This document shows positions 48,591 to 61,443 of a DNA stretch of 64,000 nt, piece by piece. This DNA comes from Augochlora pura (taxonomy: Eukaryota > Arthropoda > Insecta > Hymenoptera > Halictidae). The stretch's first letter is position 1. Each line of letters opens with the position of its first letter. The position numbers and the translations under genes were made by a program. Location of the stretch: contig NC_135781.1 of the NCBI RefSeq assembly GCF_028453695.1, positions 6,150,779-6,214,778 of the forward strand, written 5' to 3'. Under the pieces are notes generated by a model. That model was not told where the DNA came from and did not search any database. It was given only the letters and a program-made list of their open reading frames with translations.

Positions 48591-50374
48591 TATCAATGGC
48601 GATATCAAGTCTCGACGAAACCGTGCCGGTGAAACCTTTGTCGGTGATTCGAATTTAATCGTGCTACGGTTTCATTCACAGTCTCGAGTCCTACGATGGT
48701 ACGAGTAGATTGTTTGTTCGCGAGAAATTGGTATCGATCGCGATCACGAATTCGTACTTTTATAAAATTTCGATGTCGCCTGCGCCTTGTCGCCATGGAT
48801 TCTTGGATCGTTCGGGCATAAACGGAACAACGTACGGAGGTACCAACGTTGCGTGTGTTTTCTTTGATTGTCTCGAAAATTGTACCGAGTGTACATTTAT
48901 TTTTGAAGATTAAACATCTCTCAATAAACGAATACCAGTATTTTCTACATTATGAAGTATGTATATTTAATTCGTTTTATATCGAATCAGCGTAAAATCA
49001 ATCGAGCGGTAGAGGAAAGCGGGATGAGGAAACGCAAAATATCTCATTTTCTTTCTTTTTGTGCAATTTTATTATAGAAAACTACATCGATGTTTCTCTC
49101 GAATGTGCGTCCAACAGGTTAAATCGTATCGCTGACGCGAATCACAATCTTCGGTTTGTCATTTAAAAATGTTTAGCTGCCGTTAGCTTGGTTCGTTCGA
49201 TCAAAGCGTAATCACATTCGAACGTTTAGATTTCGTCAGAGGGCAAGTGGCAACTGTACTACGACGACACGATCGAAGCAAACCCTACAACCATGCAGCA
49301 GTTCGTTGCAGTTTGCTGCAGTTTATAATCGCGTTACTTGACAACCCGTTTCGATGGCTCACCTTTCTCTTTTTCTGCTCGTCCTTCTCCTACTCAACAA
49401 AGTCGTCGTCGTGAGCCGGCTATCTTATCGCGTTCTTTCTATTTAAACCGATCGAACGTCTCACACTTACGAACGAACATTTTTTCGACTTTATTTCTAT
49501 CCTCTCTCGTCACTTGTTTTCCCTTTTCGTATAACTAGTAACGTTCCGCTACTAGCTCTCTTCAAGTAGTCGTCGCAGAGATACAACCAAGTACAATGAA
49601 CATATTCGTTGGTGTACCGTGAATTGTTGAACGATGCAATCGTGAATCGAGAGCAACTAGCAGTATGTTACCGTGAATCGAAGAAAAACGATGTCTACTC
49701 GCATAACCGTCTTTGGCACGTTTGCACGCGTCTCTTACGAAACCTGGAACAACGTCGAAGGTATCGCTGTTCGAACAACGCGTGAAATTCTTGAATCTTC
49801 TTCGACCCTTTCGCCTACCCGTAAAATGGAGCGTCACATGACTAACTCACGCGGTGTAAAAAATAGTTTGTCCGACCGTTTGAATCAAACATTATTGTCA
49901 AGATGTATTTAGAGCCTAATCTTTGGTATAGTTTCTTTACAAGAGAGCAAGCTTGCTCCGTATTGTAGTGTATGTGGTTACGCCTGCAATAACTTTACCA
50001 GAAACTTTACCGGTTGGCGGTAATTGCGTGGACTGCGACTCTCATTGTAAATAGAAAACATTGTCTGACAACGTTGTACAACGACGACAACGACAACGAC
50101 GGCAACTAAAAAGAAGGAGAAGAAACCCGAGTAGAAGAAGAAAGAGGAAAGAAACGAAGATCGCGATGACGTCTTTGTCGCCTATACAAGAACTGATGAT
50201 CAAAAGCAGGATCAATTATTGAAATTTGGACCACGCACGGATACGTAGCAATATAGCGTTTTTGTCCAAACGCTCTACGATTTTCGAATAAACAAAATCG
50301 ATATGCATGCTAAGTTTTACAGTCGCAAACGCAACTATCTTTTTTAATTCGACGATTACGACAATATACCACGC

Positions 50375-50399
50375 AAATAAACAAACAAACAAACAAACC
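50375..50399. repeat. (CAAA)n microsatellite
   Basis: A tetranucleotide run of about six AAAC units in intergenic DNA. Confidence 0.85.
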
Positions 50400-51530
50400 A
50401 ACGGTACAGTCGTTACGGTTATTAACGCTTTGCTTTTGATTATTCACAAATGTGAGTTCCAGTGTGTTTGTTGTAACGTTGGAAGATGCGGAGTGAAAAG
50501 GCGTTTGCTCGGGAACGGTTAAGTTACATTTACATTTTTTTAGCTTGCACCGCGACAGTTCGATTCGGTCGGAACGACAAACAGCTAGTACCACCTACCC
50601 GAGTGAAGAAATACTGCAAGGAGAGCCGCATCAATTTGCGAGTCCTTCAAAGCATAAAAAAATATGTTGTCCGGACATTGGACAGCATCTAATTGTACGA
50701 TAAGGTCTATCTAATTCCCGTCGTATACGAAGGCAACTGTTCGAAGACACGTACGCGTTACGATCTTACGGATTACTAAATTCAACTATTAATACGTACA
50801 CATTGTTTCGTTCGTATCGTGCTACGTTTTGTCGAACGTCAACGAATACGTCTAGCAATTCGTTGGAAGGATCCTGACTCCCGACTCGTAATTCCGTCGT
50901 TTAATGCCGACCAAGGGACAACACACCGATCCTTGCTGCGACGTTCGACGAAACGATACTTCGATTGCATCCTCATTTCGCGTGTTTTGTTCCATGACTA
51001 GGTTTTTACCAGAGAAGTAGCACCGCGCGTTACAAGCGAAACAGTGGCTGGCCCGAAACGAATCGAATTGAATCGATGTCGGATCGAATCAAGCAAACGT
51101 GGAAGCGACGATTTGAATCAACATTTAACGGAAAGGTTTTCCTTTGGTAAATGTGGTTGCACATTCGTCTCGTGGAAGTTCTCACAATTTTCACAAATTT
51201 CAACAATAATCACAATTTACGCAATGCTCACGACTCGCATTACGACTCGTGTTTCCCCGTGTGTACACGCTTCCCCCTTGGTTTTTTTTTCTCGTACAGC
51301 CAGCGAACGTAGCCCGTTCACGTTCGTACGTAGCGTTTCTTGCTACAGCTTATATCTCGGAGGAAGAGGCAACCGTGAATGCAAGAGACAACAATGGAAA
51401 TATTCGACCGAAACGGAAACGAGCTGCCGAAGAAAGGAGAAAAGCGGTTTTTTCATAGTGTCTCGGTGTCGATATCGTCGTCTCGATCTTCGTCCAAGAC
51501 AGCTCGATCAACAACGACAGCTAGAGGTGA

Positions 51531-54500
51531 TCACGGATCAATCGTTCGGTCGGAATCTTGATCTCCCACGAGGTAAAGGAACTGGAAAGCGATCGCGAGC
51601 AAACTGATGCCCAGCAGATCTCCCATCGCTGTCAGATACGGTATCGCCGAATTGTCCGGATCGATTTTTCGTTTCCACATCCAATGTATCATTATGTAGG
51701 CAATGTAGAGGAGCGCGGCGACTTGCAGCATCGCAGCGCATAAATAAACGAAGACGAAAAGGGGTGTCAGCGAGGTACCATCCTTCATGTAATTAATCAG
51801 ATAAATGAAAATTATGTGACCCGGGATGACCATCGCCATTAAAACTCTGGTGGTTCTCGCGTGTATACCTAAAGACATGGAAAATGCGTTAACGGTGATG
51901 GTAGACGTCGATCCAAACGGAATTCGAAAGGGTAAGCGAAACTGTGATCGCAGCCTGTGTGCTCACCTTTGCCGAAAAAGTTCGCGATGGGCGTAATAAA
52001 GATGACGGGATGCGTGTGACCCGGTGGAATCAGGAGCGTGCCCAGCTCTGCCTGTTTATGAAGGGCAGTGGATATTCTGCTCGCTTGGACAGCTACAAGA
52101 TTACCACCGACCCCGTTGATCACCGGTTGAAAGACGGTGAAGTTCTTGAATCGCGACACCATGAATCCCAGAATCAGTCCGCCGCAACTGTGACACCGAT
52201 CGAAAGACTTTTTAGTATAATGTCTGGATGAGACAGGCTGCTAGTTCTTGCAATTGCCTAAATAAATAATTACCTGCTGATCAACATGGCAATCATGACA
52301 GGGGTCCAGCCGGAGTAAAGAACGTCGTTGGTGTGTTTGTTCTTTTTAGCGATCCACACCCAGAGCGGGGTGACGAGGACGTAACAAGCGATCACCAACG
52401 GTGCCAGCCAATCCTGCTTGTTAATCGATTCGTAGAGAATCGTCGAGATCCAAGAGAGTAGAGCCAAGGAGGTGATGTCGCCGAGGCTCGCGGCTATCGG
52501 CGTCGCGACGTTGTCCGGATTGATGTGACAGTGTCGCGAGAACACGATCACCCCTGCGGTGATCAATCCAAGAACGAACGACGCCAGAGACGCGGTGACC
52601 AAGCTGCTCGCGCACAACAGGTAAGCGTGGTCCAACGAAATGGTACCGTATCGTAACGCTCCCATGCCGATCGCCACCACCGACCCCAAGAATCCAACCA
52701 CTATCGCCTGGCACTGTCAACATGAACCGATTTTCTTGTTAGGCCAACCAAATTTCTTGTTCGTCGAGCGCAAGGTCGCGCGTACGGCTGAAAATGAAAC
52801 GAATCAGAGAAACGAAAATCAACCGAAGCATGAAATAAAAAATCCAAGGACAAGACAAAACAATGTAATGAAGACTTTGAAGATTGTTTGATGTCGAAGC
52901 GGCTTGTACGGTTACGGTTCTCGGATAGAGGTTGGTTGCTACACGCGTTAATGTAATAGGGGGGCTTATCCCTACAGTCCAGTTTTCCAAGCGAAAGATT
53001 CGTGACAACTGGCTTCATCGAACAGAGAAAAACGAGAAGAAAGCGGACTTCTTCTTAAACTGTTTTATTGTTTAATGTAGTTAGAGACAGTTGTGGCCTG
53101 TTTCGCGTCGAATATACTGCCATTTGAACAGCGTCTAGATTTCGCGGGTGTTTGCCGATCGATCGTAGGTTATATCCGGCGTTAAATATAACGTTGAGCC
53201 TCGAAGGTCGTTTACCATTGTCGCGCTGAAAGCGCTATCAAACAAAATTATGGCGCCAACGATAAGATGTCAGTTAGTCGCGCCTACTCTTTGTTACCGT
53301 CGTTCCGATTCGGCTTGTTTCAAATTCGATGAATCGTTACAATCAACCGACACCTGGGGAATGTCTGTTTTGAATTGGAAGCTCGGTCATACAGGAAAAT
53401 GGAAAAGTGAGAAACGAGAGAGAGAGACAGATATGAGGAAGTTCGTAAATCATACGAAAACTCATACGGCATAAGGAAACTCGCACGACATAAGGAAACT
53501 CGTACAGCATATCTGACGAAATGTTTACAATCCGTTTAAGATTATTTACGGAAGCAAAAGACGAGGAAAAGGAAGGAGATAAGGGGCGAAGAAGCATGCT
53601 CGTGTTCGTCTCACCTGAATTAAAACAAGATTTCCAACGATCATGTACCATTGTTGTTTTAGCGTGTCCATATGCCCGAGATTCGCTTGAGTAGAGAGAC
53701 GCGATGCAAGAGTCATTTCTAAATTGCCTTTCAAGCCCAACAATGCCGGAACCAGAATTATCAGCTCGGTCACTTTCTCGAATACGATCCAGTGCTGCGG
53801 ATTAACAACGAGGAAAGAAAAGCGTTATTTTTCGATCGAACAGGAAGCTCAATTTACCGCGGTTCAGAGCGATTTCGCCCGCGCTCGACACATTTCACGA
53901 GAACGAACTCGTTAACGAAACGAAAACAGAAAAAAAAAGATAAACAAAGCAGTTCGCACGGGTAGGCGAGTAAAAAACTGAAGGAGCGTACCTGCACTAA
54001 ATCCAAAACTAATCCAGCGCCCACCATGCCAAGGCCGGCAATAAGAAACGGTATAAAAACTTGAATGGTAATTGCCAGGTACGATTCGAGAGGTTCATCC
54101 TCGATGATACCGTAAATTTTACTTTCGGCGACGACGTCGGGAAGACGACCGGTGTCGGTCATTCCTTCATCAAAGATGGGCACTTCCACGCTGTCTTGCT
54201 CCATCAATTTATCGGTAGCGGCTGCAGCAGCCGCGGCCACGACCGCAGCATCCGTCGAGTTGCCGGTCACGGTTGCGACGTTAACTCCAACGTTGCTGCC
54301 GATGCACGCGTTCGTGTCCATGCCCATGCCCATACCCATACCTATGCCCATGCCCATACCCATACCTATACCCATGCCCATACCCATACCCATACCCATG
54401 CCCATACCAATACCCATGCCCATGCCCATCTCTGTCCCAGTGCCTGTCCCTGTTCCCACACCAGAACCAGGACCAGGACCTGGACCTGTGACCATGATCA

Positions 54501-55079
54501 TGGACGCGTCCGTGGCTGTGCTTGTACCCATAACTGTGTTTCCGTGGGATGTTTTTGGAATCGCGCGCAAACGAATCTCCGCCGGCGTTACCCTGTGGGA
54601 ACTTTGCTTTTCGGAAAGTAGAGGCTCTTTGCATTGGTCACTGTCAACAGAAAATTCGAATGCTTACAAACACAATATCTCCATCGAATCAACGAAATAC
54701 AATATCTCATCGAATGAACGAAACAAGATATCGCCATCGTATCGACGAAAAACAATATCTCCATTTAATTAAGAATTATACGAGAACACTGCGCGCGAAC
54801 ACCGTGAGAACACCGTGAGAACATCGCGAGATCACCGTGAGAAAACCACGAGAAAACTATTCCGATGCGTACGTCGATGCTTCTGTTTCGCGCCGAACCG
54901 TTTGATACCCGATCGATGGTAAATCGCCGACAAAATCTGACTATATATATGTTAAAATAACGTAATAGAATTAAAACTAACTGAACGTACTTCTCAAATT
55001 TGACTCCTGTGACATCGACATGGGCGTGCTTGTCGGGCGGCAGTCGTACCGGATGTTGATGCACCTGATCCTCTATCAT
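51531..55079 (-). CDS. SLC41A: SLC41/MgtE-like magnesium transporter, copy 1 (638 aa)
   Basis: Plasma-membrane Mg2+ carrier or exchanger of the SLC41 family, related to bacterial MgtE. Exons: 55079-54991, 54640-53992, 53794-53615, 52713-52274, 52187-51967, 51868-51531. Two MgtE-like halves are visible: IPFLIAGLGMVGAGLVLDLV, LVPALLGLKGNLEMTLASRL, INPDNVATPIAASLGD in the first, and INGVGGNLVAVQASRIST, VIPGHIIFIYLI, DPDNSAIPYLTAMGDLLG in the second. The length and spacing fit SLC41A1. The N-terminus (1-about 215) is unusual: GP and GT repeats, then a 37-residue Met-Gly tract at 101-137, then a poly-Ala run. The ATG has an in-frame TAG upstream. The second copy lies 4.4 kb upstream in the same orientation. 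Confidence 0.94.
54319..54429 (-). repeat. Coding ATGGGN hexanucleotide repeat (Met-Gly tract) in SLC41 copy 1
   Basis: Eighteen and a half tandem ATGGGN units (three with ATA for Ile) encode (MG/IG)n at residues 101-137 of the protein. The unit lacks stops in all frames, so long open frames appear on both strands over it. Those are shadows. Length variation between individuals is likely. Confidence 0.9.
54672..54770. repeat. 27-bp minisatellite, about four copies
   Basis: Units based on ACAATATCTCCATCGAATCA-ACGAAA, diverging toward AAGATATCGCCATCGTATCG. It lies in intron 1 of SLC41 copy 1, close to the exon 2 acceptor. Confidence 0.8.
54782..54858. repeat. 11-bp ACCGTGAGAAC minisatellite
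   Basis: About six imperfect tandem units in intron 1 of SLC41 copy 1, adjacent to the 27-bp minisatellite. Confidence 0.75.
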
Positions 55080-58000
55080 CTTCTACTGAGGACCTCATGC
55101 GACTCGCTGTCGCGGATATATAGCCATTCTCCTTTGAGAATGATAAGGCTTGTCTAAATGTTCGTTTGTTCGCGATGTCGTTGTATTTCAGAACAAGAAT
55201 CGGGTAAATTACGTAACCAACGAGGGACGCTATCTCTAGTTTGATTCGCTCGCAACCACTAGGCTCGGGTACCTCACCAAATTTCAAACACCGTGATTCC
55301 TCGTTGAAACGCGCGACGCGCCGGAGACGTCGCGTCGCGGCGGACGACGCACGATCCTATCGAACGTAACGATTCTTCGGCAATCATGGTCACGCGGTAT
55401 CGACGTCTTTTTTCGTTCGATCGACGTACGGAAACGAATCCCTGTGGCCACCGTGCGAACGTACTCACGTTTTCCCGTTTTCGTCGCGTTACTCGGTCGA
55501 CTGGATTCCGTTTTTATTTTTTTACAGCAGCTCTTATCGACGATGCTCGCCTTGACGCTACTCACGCGAGTGCGACGGTTTAATAACACCACAAACTTTT
55601 CGAAACCGAGAGATCGTTGCTCCATCGACTGTACTCGTTCCGTGCCGAAACGCCGAATATTTCATCGCTTTAAACGTGGACGTCCCTGCGTTGCTTGCGT
55701 AACGTATCAATATCGTCCAGAGAGAACAAACAAATCGGAAAAAGAAAACGAAGAGAATCGAGAAGGAAGTTATACAAGGAATCTGGCAAAGAAGCTATTA
55801 CACCGAGGAACAGTGAAATAAAGGTAAAAGGAAACGGAACGAATCGAAAGAAAATGTAACGCATACCTGCTGTTCGGTAAACGGGTCTTGGGCACTACGT
55901 AGACGCCTGGCGGTATTCATAGACTCGAGAATCCTTGTTCCCAGTGTTGTTTTCAATATCGTGTCGATTCTGACAAAACAGAAAATCAACCGTCGTCACG
56001 CATCTGACGGTGTAAGGCTGGTGGGCCTGTGCGAGGCCGTTTCACGCTATGGTTACATCGCGACTGATCTCGATCGTGCATCACGCCTGTCTCTTAAAAC
56101 TCGCTCGGGACGTTTACCAGGAACATACGCGAAACGGAGCAAGCGCGAATCTATCGATCGTCGCGAGGAGCAACCTCTGTGTCCGCTTGTCCGCATGCCC
56201 GTGTGCGAGGGGCATGCCTGTATGCGAGTATCCTCAACCCAGACCCGCTTCTTTCCCTATTCGTTCGTCTGCTACCCCAACCGTCTGCCCGTTTTTACCC
56301 GTTTGACCGACGCTTCGGCCACCTCGGCGTCCCCGTTGTTATCTATCGTTGATATCCTTTCTGACGACTTAAATACCAAAAAAATTCCGTGTACTCAGAC
56401 AAATAATCTTCGATCTAATCTTCATCGTTCGATCGACCAAGTGGATTACGCGTGAGAAACGATCGGTTTTGTATCGCACAGATTGTGCCCTCGCGGCAGA
56501 ATATTGTCAGCACCGACGTGAGACTCGGTCACACGTGGTAGTACGGTCGCGTTTGTGCAACAATTTCTCGGAACGTTTGCTCTGGGAGCAAACAAAATCG
56601 AAGCGTTACGGAAGGTAGCGTTGCGAAATCGTATCTCGCGTTTAGCAAAACTTTCGATCTTGTTTTGCAAAGAACAATATTTGAAGAGCAATACATACAC
56701 GACGCGGGCGCGATCGCGACCGCGAGCGCGCACGCGTCTCCGACATGCCGGTGGCGAGTTCACGAGTTCTTGCGACAACCAGCGCAGCGACTCGATTCCC
56801 AAACGAACCGCTAAGATTTCAATCTTTCACGAAAATGTCTGGATACTGTTGTTCCTACTGTTATCGGATCGTGCACGGATCTTTGTCCACTCTCGAAAAG
56901 ATTAATTACGTGAACACCTTCGCAATTGATTCGGAACAAGACGATTTCGCTTCGACATTGAGTTCGTAGTTCGAACCGCGGCGCGTTGCGACAACGCGAC
57001 TGGATCGTGTTCCCGTCGCTTTGAATTTTCATGTTCCGCTAACTATGATATCGAACGGACCGTACTCCGTATCTTCCAAGGACTCGCCCGGAATAAGTAT
57101 ACTTTATACCGTACATCGATTTTCGCGACCTTCGCAGGGACCAATTATAAAGTACCGAAGCGTTCTTTCTTATGTCGATTTGCGACCGAATTTGAAGAAA
57201 CGTACGGGTGAGTTTAGGCATATTAAAAGAAATTTGCACCATGATTTTCGGGACTGTTTCTATGGAATCGAAAGAGAAACTCGCGCCATCGAAAAAAGTA
57301 TGGCGATGGTGCTTGACGAATCCTCGAACCGAAAGGGAAACGATTGCGAGAAGTCTGCGACGGGAAGATCTACGCGAGAATGTCGAGTAAATTCGATAGA
57401 AACTGGAATTGAAAACGAGAGCGAAGTGAAAAATAAAAAAAGAAAACGAATGGTATTCAACGGTATCCGCGTATCGGCATTTGCAAACATTGTCGTTTAA
57501 CGTTCGTGGCGCGCGAGTACGAAGCACTTCCGTAACATATTCACAAATTGATAAATTACTCCACGTGTTTAAGTTCGACCATGAGGAGCAATAACTTAAC
57601 ATACGTTTTGATACTTGGTTCCCGTGACCCGCGAAGCACGTTCTCGAACACATCCCTCGCGTTTCTCGTGAAAATGTAGAAGCGGTTCCGCACCCTTGTC
57701 CTCATACTATCCCTGTGACTCGTGCTCCATAATCGTTGCCATAGGGAGTCAAAATCGCGTCAAAGAATCACTTGCCAGGGGACGAACATTTTTACTGTGG
57801 CCCTACAACACTTGCGGACGATTTAATCGCGCTGGCCGAACCCGTGAGGTAAACGCAGCGTCAGTTAGAAATCGCTGCACCGAGAGTTCGAAATTTGGAG
57901 GGCAACGGCGGCGATTCTTGCAGCGGTGACAGCAACGACGATGTCGCGCTAAGTGTCGATTTGCGTTTGCGGCTGATCTCGGCTGCGATCTCGGCTACGA

Positions 58001-59206
58001 TTTTGATTCGATGGTACGCGCACCCTTTTTTTCATTTCGACTTCAATTGCAAGTTAACGCTCGGACGACCAATAACGACGCGACGCATCTCTAACAATTA
58101 CTTATTCTCGTTGGTTTCGTAACGAATCGAGTGGAGGATCAAAAGAGGACCGATCGCGAGGACAGCGATAACGACACGGTAGATTGATTACGAACTCGAT
58201 TTCGCTGTTTTCGTTCAAAAAACGACCTCAACGGCTTGGCTCGCGAAGAGGTTCGGGAGGTGCGTTGCCCAGCAAAAAAAATATCTCCGGAGGGATTGCG
58301 GTCCGATTCGGATCGGATCGCATCGGGAAAACGCAACGAAACGAAACGCAACGCGATAGATCAAACCTAAAACGCTCCGTCGAGAGCGAGGCGATAGTTG
58401 GCACTGACAGATCCAACTATTTCATTGACGGAGACGAGCTGATGTGCCTCTCTCGACCACAACTTGGTCATTTCGTTCGTACCGTTGTACGTGTACGAAT
58501 CGTTGAGTCAAGTCGGCGGCGTGTATGTACACGTGCACGCGTCGCGATATACATATACATGCGCGTGTACGTGTACGTTGAACGCACACGCCGAGACACG
58601 CTCGCTTACGCGATTACGCTTACAAACCTTTACGCCCTACTCGTAACGCGACCGTACGATATCGTACGAAATAAAGACGCCACCACCACCACCACCATCA
58701 TCATCATCAGCATCGGCACCAGCACAACGGTTCGGCCCGAGCACCGTGGTTAACTCGATCCAGCTACGTACAGCCGAGGGTTACCGTGGCTCTCCTCACC
58801 GTCTTCACCCACTTCATCAGAGTCGCGAAATCTGGCAGACTTTGGTGTCTGCTTCCTTCCTTCGACACGAGTACGCTTTTCTACTCTACGTAACACATTT
58901 AAACAGACTTTTCTATCAAATTGGTTTCTCGCGAAATGTCCCCGCGAACATCGCGGAACGCAGTTCCCGTGCAAACCGACAGAAATAATTAGCGGAGCAC
59001 TGTCACGTTCTTTTATGTTTCAAAGTGGTTTCACTTTGGCGGATACTTCGCTGCGCGATAACCGCGATCCTTTTCGCGCTAATGGCTCGTCTCTTTGTTT
59101 CGCTCACCGTGTCTCGCCAGTTTTGTCACGCGGCAAAACGCTCGCCGGTGCCAAACCCCGTTTGTTGTTTCTGAATAAAAATACGACGAGTGGCGCTTCA
59201 ATTAAA
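55080..59206. other. Intergenic region between the two SLC41 copies
   Basis: It should hold the promoter and 5' UTR of copy 1 near 55.1-56.5 kb and the 3' UTR of copy 2 near 59.2-59.45 kb. The middle is CpG-rich with many open frames on both strands; none has a recognisable domain or splice-site support. Short repeats include (CCA)n(TCA)n and CGTACGTGTAC-type alternating sequence near 58.5 kb. Confidence 0.5.
58679..58711. repeat. (CAC)n(ATC)n trinucleotide repeat
   Basis: Six CAC/ACC units followed by four ATC units. A simple repeat in intergenic DNA. Confidence 0.85.
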
Positions 59207-59212
59207 TTTATT
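59207..59212 (-). terminator. Candidate poly(A) signal of SLC41 copy 2
   Basis: AATAAA on the minus strand, 244 nt past the copy 2 stop codon. Confidence 0.4.
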
Positions 59213-59455
59213 CGTACCAATCTTATCGTAAGTATACAATGTTCAAAAAATAATTTTTTATATACGTAAAATCTCGGATTCGTCGAATCCGAGAACGAAT
59301 AAAATTGTTGACTCTGTCGAACGATGCCAACGTTACACTTCGATAAAGAGAACCTAGAAGAAAACCGGGAGAATGTTCGATTCGAACGGAATTTGGAAAC
59401 TAGTTGAATGGAATTTGTAATCTGAAGTTTCCAGCATCCGACATTCGAAATGAAA

Positions 59456-61443
59456 TCAATCTCCTACATCCGAATCTCCGTCGCCGATGGCGTAGAGTAT
59501 GTGAAACGCGATTCCCAGCAACGCTGTTCCTATAAGATCCCCTATAGCCGTAAGATAGGGTATGGCAGAACTGTCTGGATCTATTCCCCGTGTCCATAAC
59601 CAAACGACCAACAATTGAGCAATGTACAATAACAAAATCACCTAAAGAACAAGTGAAACAAAAATATTTATCGAAAACTTTGGTAACATTTTTATCCTGA
59701 AATTGTTCTCGCGTGCTTCTTCTGAAACGTACCTGTAACAGAGCAGCGGTCAGATACACGACGATAAAAGTAGCAGTGAACGAAGTATGGCCAGCTTGAA
59801 GGTAACTGATGGTGTAAGCGAATATTAGGTGACCGGGTATCACCATCGCTAATAATACTCTGGCAGTTCTGGCGTGTCCACCTACGGATAGTTCGATGAA
59901 ATTTCTGTGTTTCTAGAGCGTATCACCGTTGCTAAATGTTAGAACGCACGTGTCGGGAACGTACCTTTGGAAAAATATACGTGGTACGGATTAAAACGAA
60001 CCGCGGTTCTCTCCTGAACGCCGGACCGTGGGTTCTTATGCAACGACGTCGATATCCTGCTAGCTTGAACCGCGACTAAATTACCACCGATGCCATTTAT
60101 AATTAATTGGAATACAGCGATACCTTTGTAACTTGATATCGTGTAATCTAGTGTTAGGCCACCCACACTGGAATCAATTCAAGCCAATCCAAGTTTTTTA
60201 ATCGACCGTTTGGATGTCCCCTAACATAACATTTCCTAGTTTCCAAGATTAAAGGACGATATAAGAACCTGCTAATCAACATTGAGCATATCACAGGTGA
60301 CCAGCCGTAATCCAATATTTCCTTGGTAAATGGATTTCTAGCTGCAATGTATCCCCAAACGGGAGTAGCGATGATATGAAAAGCTATACAGGTTGGCGCT
60401 ATCCAAGCTAGAGAATCTGAAACAGAAAAGTTGCTTTCGTTCAACCAACTCGTCGCGTAGTGCATTTTTACACAATTCTATTCAGTACCATACAATGGTC
60501 TGTATGCGATCACCTATAGCTTTGTAAAATAGAGACGCGATTCCCGACAAGAGCGCCAAAGTAATCAAGTCACCGAGAGAAGCCGCGATCGGCGTCGCCA
60601 CGTTGTCCGGATTGATCTTCATTCGTTTCGATAGCAGTATCACGGTAACCATAACTAAACCTAACAAAAAACTGGCCACGGATGCCGTGGCCAAAGCGCT
60701 AGCGCACAACAAGAGTGCGTGATGAATATCGAACCGTGCGTCCGGGATCCAACCGAGCACCACGGCCGCTAAAGAAGCCAGTAGGCCTACAACCATGGCT
60801 TGACACTGTATCAAAGCCAAGTTCCCTACAACCAACGTCCATTGTTGTTTTCGAGTGTCCATGTGCCCGAGGTTTGCGTGCGTGGAGAGCCTCGAGGCCA
60901 ACGTCATTTCCAAATTGCCTTTTAATCCTAGCAACGCCGGTACCAATATATACACCTCCGACACGTCTCTGTAAACCGGCCAATGCTGCAACAAAAATTG
61001 CAAAGTTCCGAACATCGTATCGAATCTCGTCCGACGAGATCACGCACCTGTACAATATCTAATAACAAACTGGCAACTACCATGCCGAAACCGGCCAACA
61101 GAAAAGGTATAAACATTTGTATAGAAATAGACCAAACGGTCTCGTCCTCGACATCTCTCGTTTCATCGTTCCTACCGGCAGATTTTACTCTATTGTTGGT
61201 AACGCACTGATGAACGATCCGGGACGGCATAAGACGTCGTCTGTCCTCTTCCGAGCTCTCAGCATCCTCGTCGGATTCAACTTCCGTTTCCATGGTACCG
61301 TCAACGATGGCTGATACCAACATCTCTTCGCTGTTTAGTTTTACCATTTCGCTTCTGTTAAATGATATCGTTTTCGATTTACTCTGTCCAATTTTACCCG
61401 ATTCGTTTTTACGTCTTCTGATTACTGCATCGGCATCACTCAT
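59456..61443 (-). CDS. SLC41A: SLC41/MgtE-like magnesium transporter, copy 2 (517 aa)
   Basis: Tandem paralogue of copy 1 with the same predicted role in membrane Mg2+ transport. Exons: 61443-61048, 60985-60514, 60416-60269, 60167-59965, 59881-59733, 59641-59456. Motifs match block for block: IPFLLAGFGMVVASLLLDIV, LVPALLGLKGNLEMTLASRL, INPDNVATPIAASLGD, INGIGGNLVAVQASRIST, VIPGHLIFAYTI, DPDSSAIPYLTAIGD. The N-terminus is short, acidic and free of the Met-Gly tract. It ends GDGDSDVGD, as vertebrate SLC41A1 ends (DRDTDVGD). Relative to copy 1, exon 2 lacks the intron between ...LALIQ and CQAMVVG. A different intron splits the last domain after ...AALLQ. Both copies look intact. Confidence 0.94.

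Larger units (their letters stand above)
47963..51530. other. Convergent intergenic region between REXO1 and SLC41 copy 1
   Basis: Both flanking genes end here, so it should contain two 3' UTRs; an AATAAA at 48923-48928 could end a long REXO1 UTR. Otherwise no exon or element is recognised. It is rich in short CG-containing repeats (GTAGT-type, ACGACAACG-type, CAAA-type). Confidence 0.5.

Noticed and set aside
51044..51607. 187-codon plus-strand frame overlapping the last SLC41 exon
   Set aside because: It runs antisense into a confirmed coding exon and shows no family signature.
54061..54772. Long plus-strand frames rich in Pro-Met/Pro-Ile or His-Thr/His-Ala
   Set aside because: They are antisense readings of the ATGGGN array in SLC41 copy 1; the minus-strand frame joins transporter exons and is the real one.
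57039..57653. 204-codon minus-strand frame and overlapping plus frames between the SLC41 genes
   Set aside because: Overlapping frames on both strands, no domain, no splice support; typical of CpG-rich intergenic DNA.
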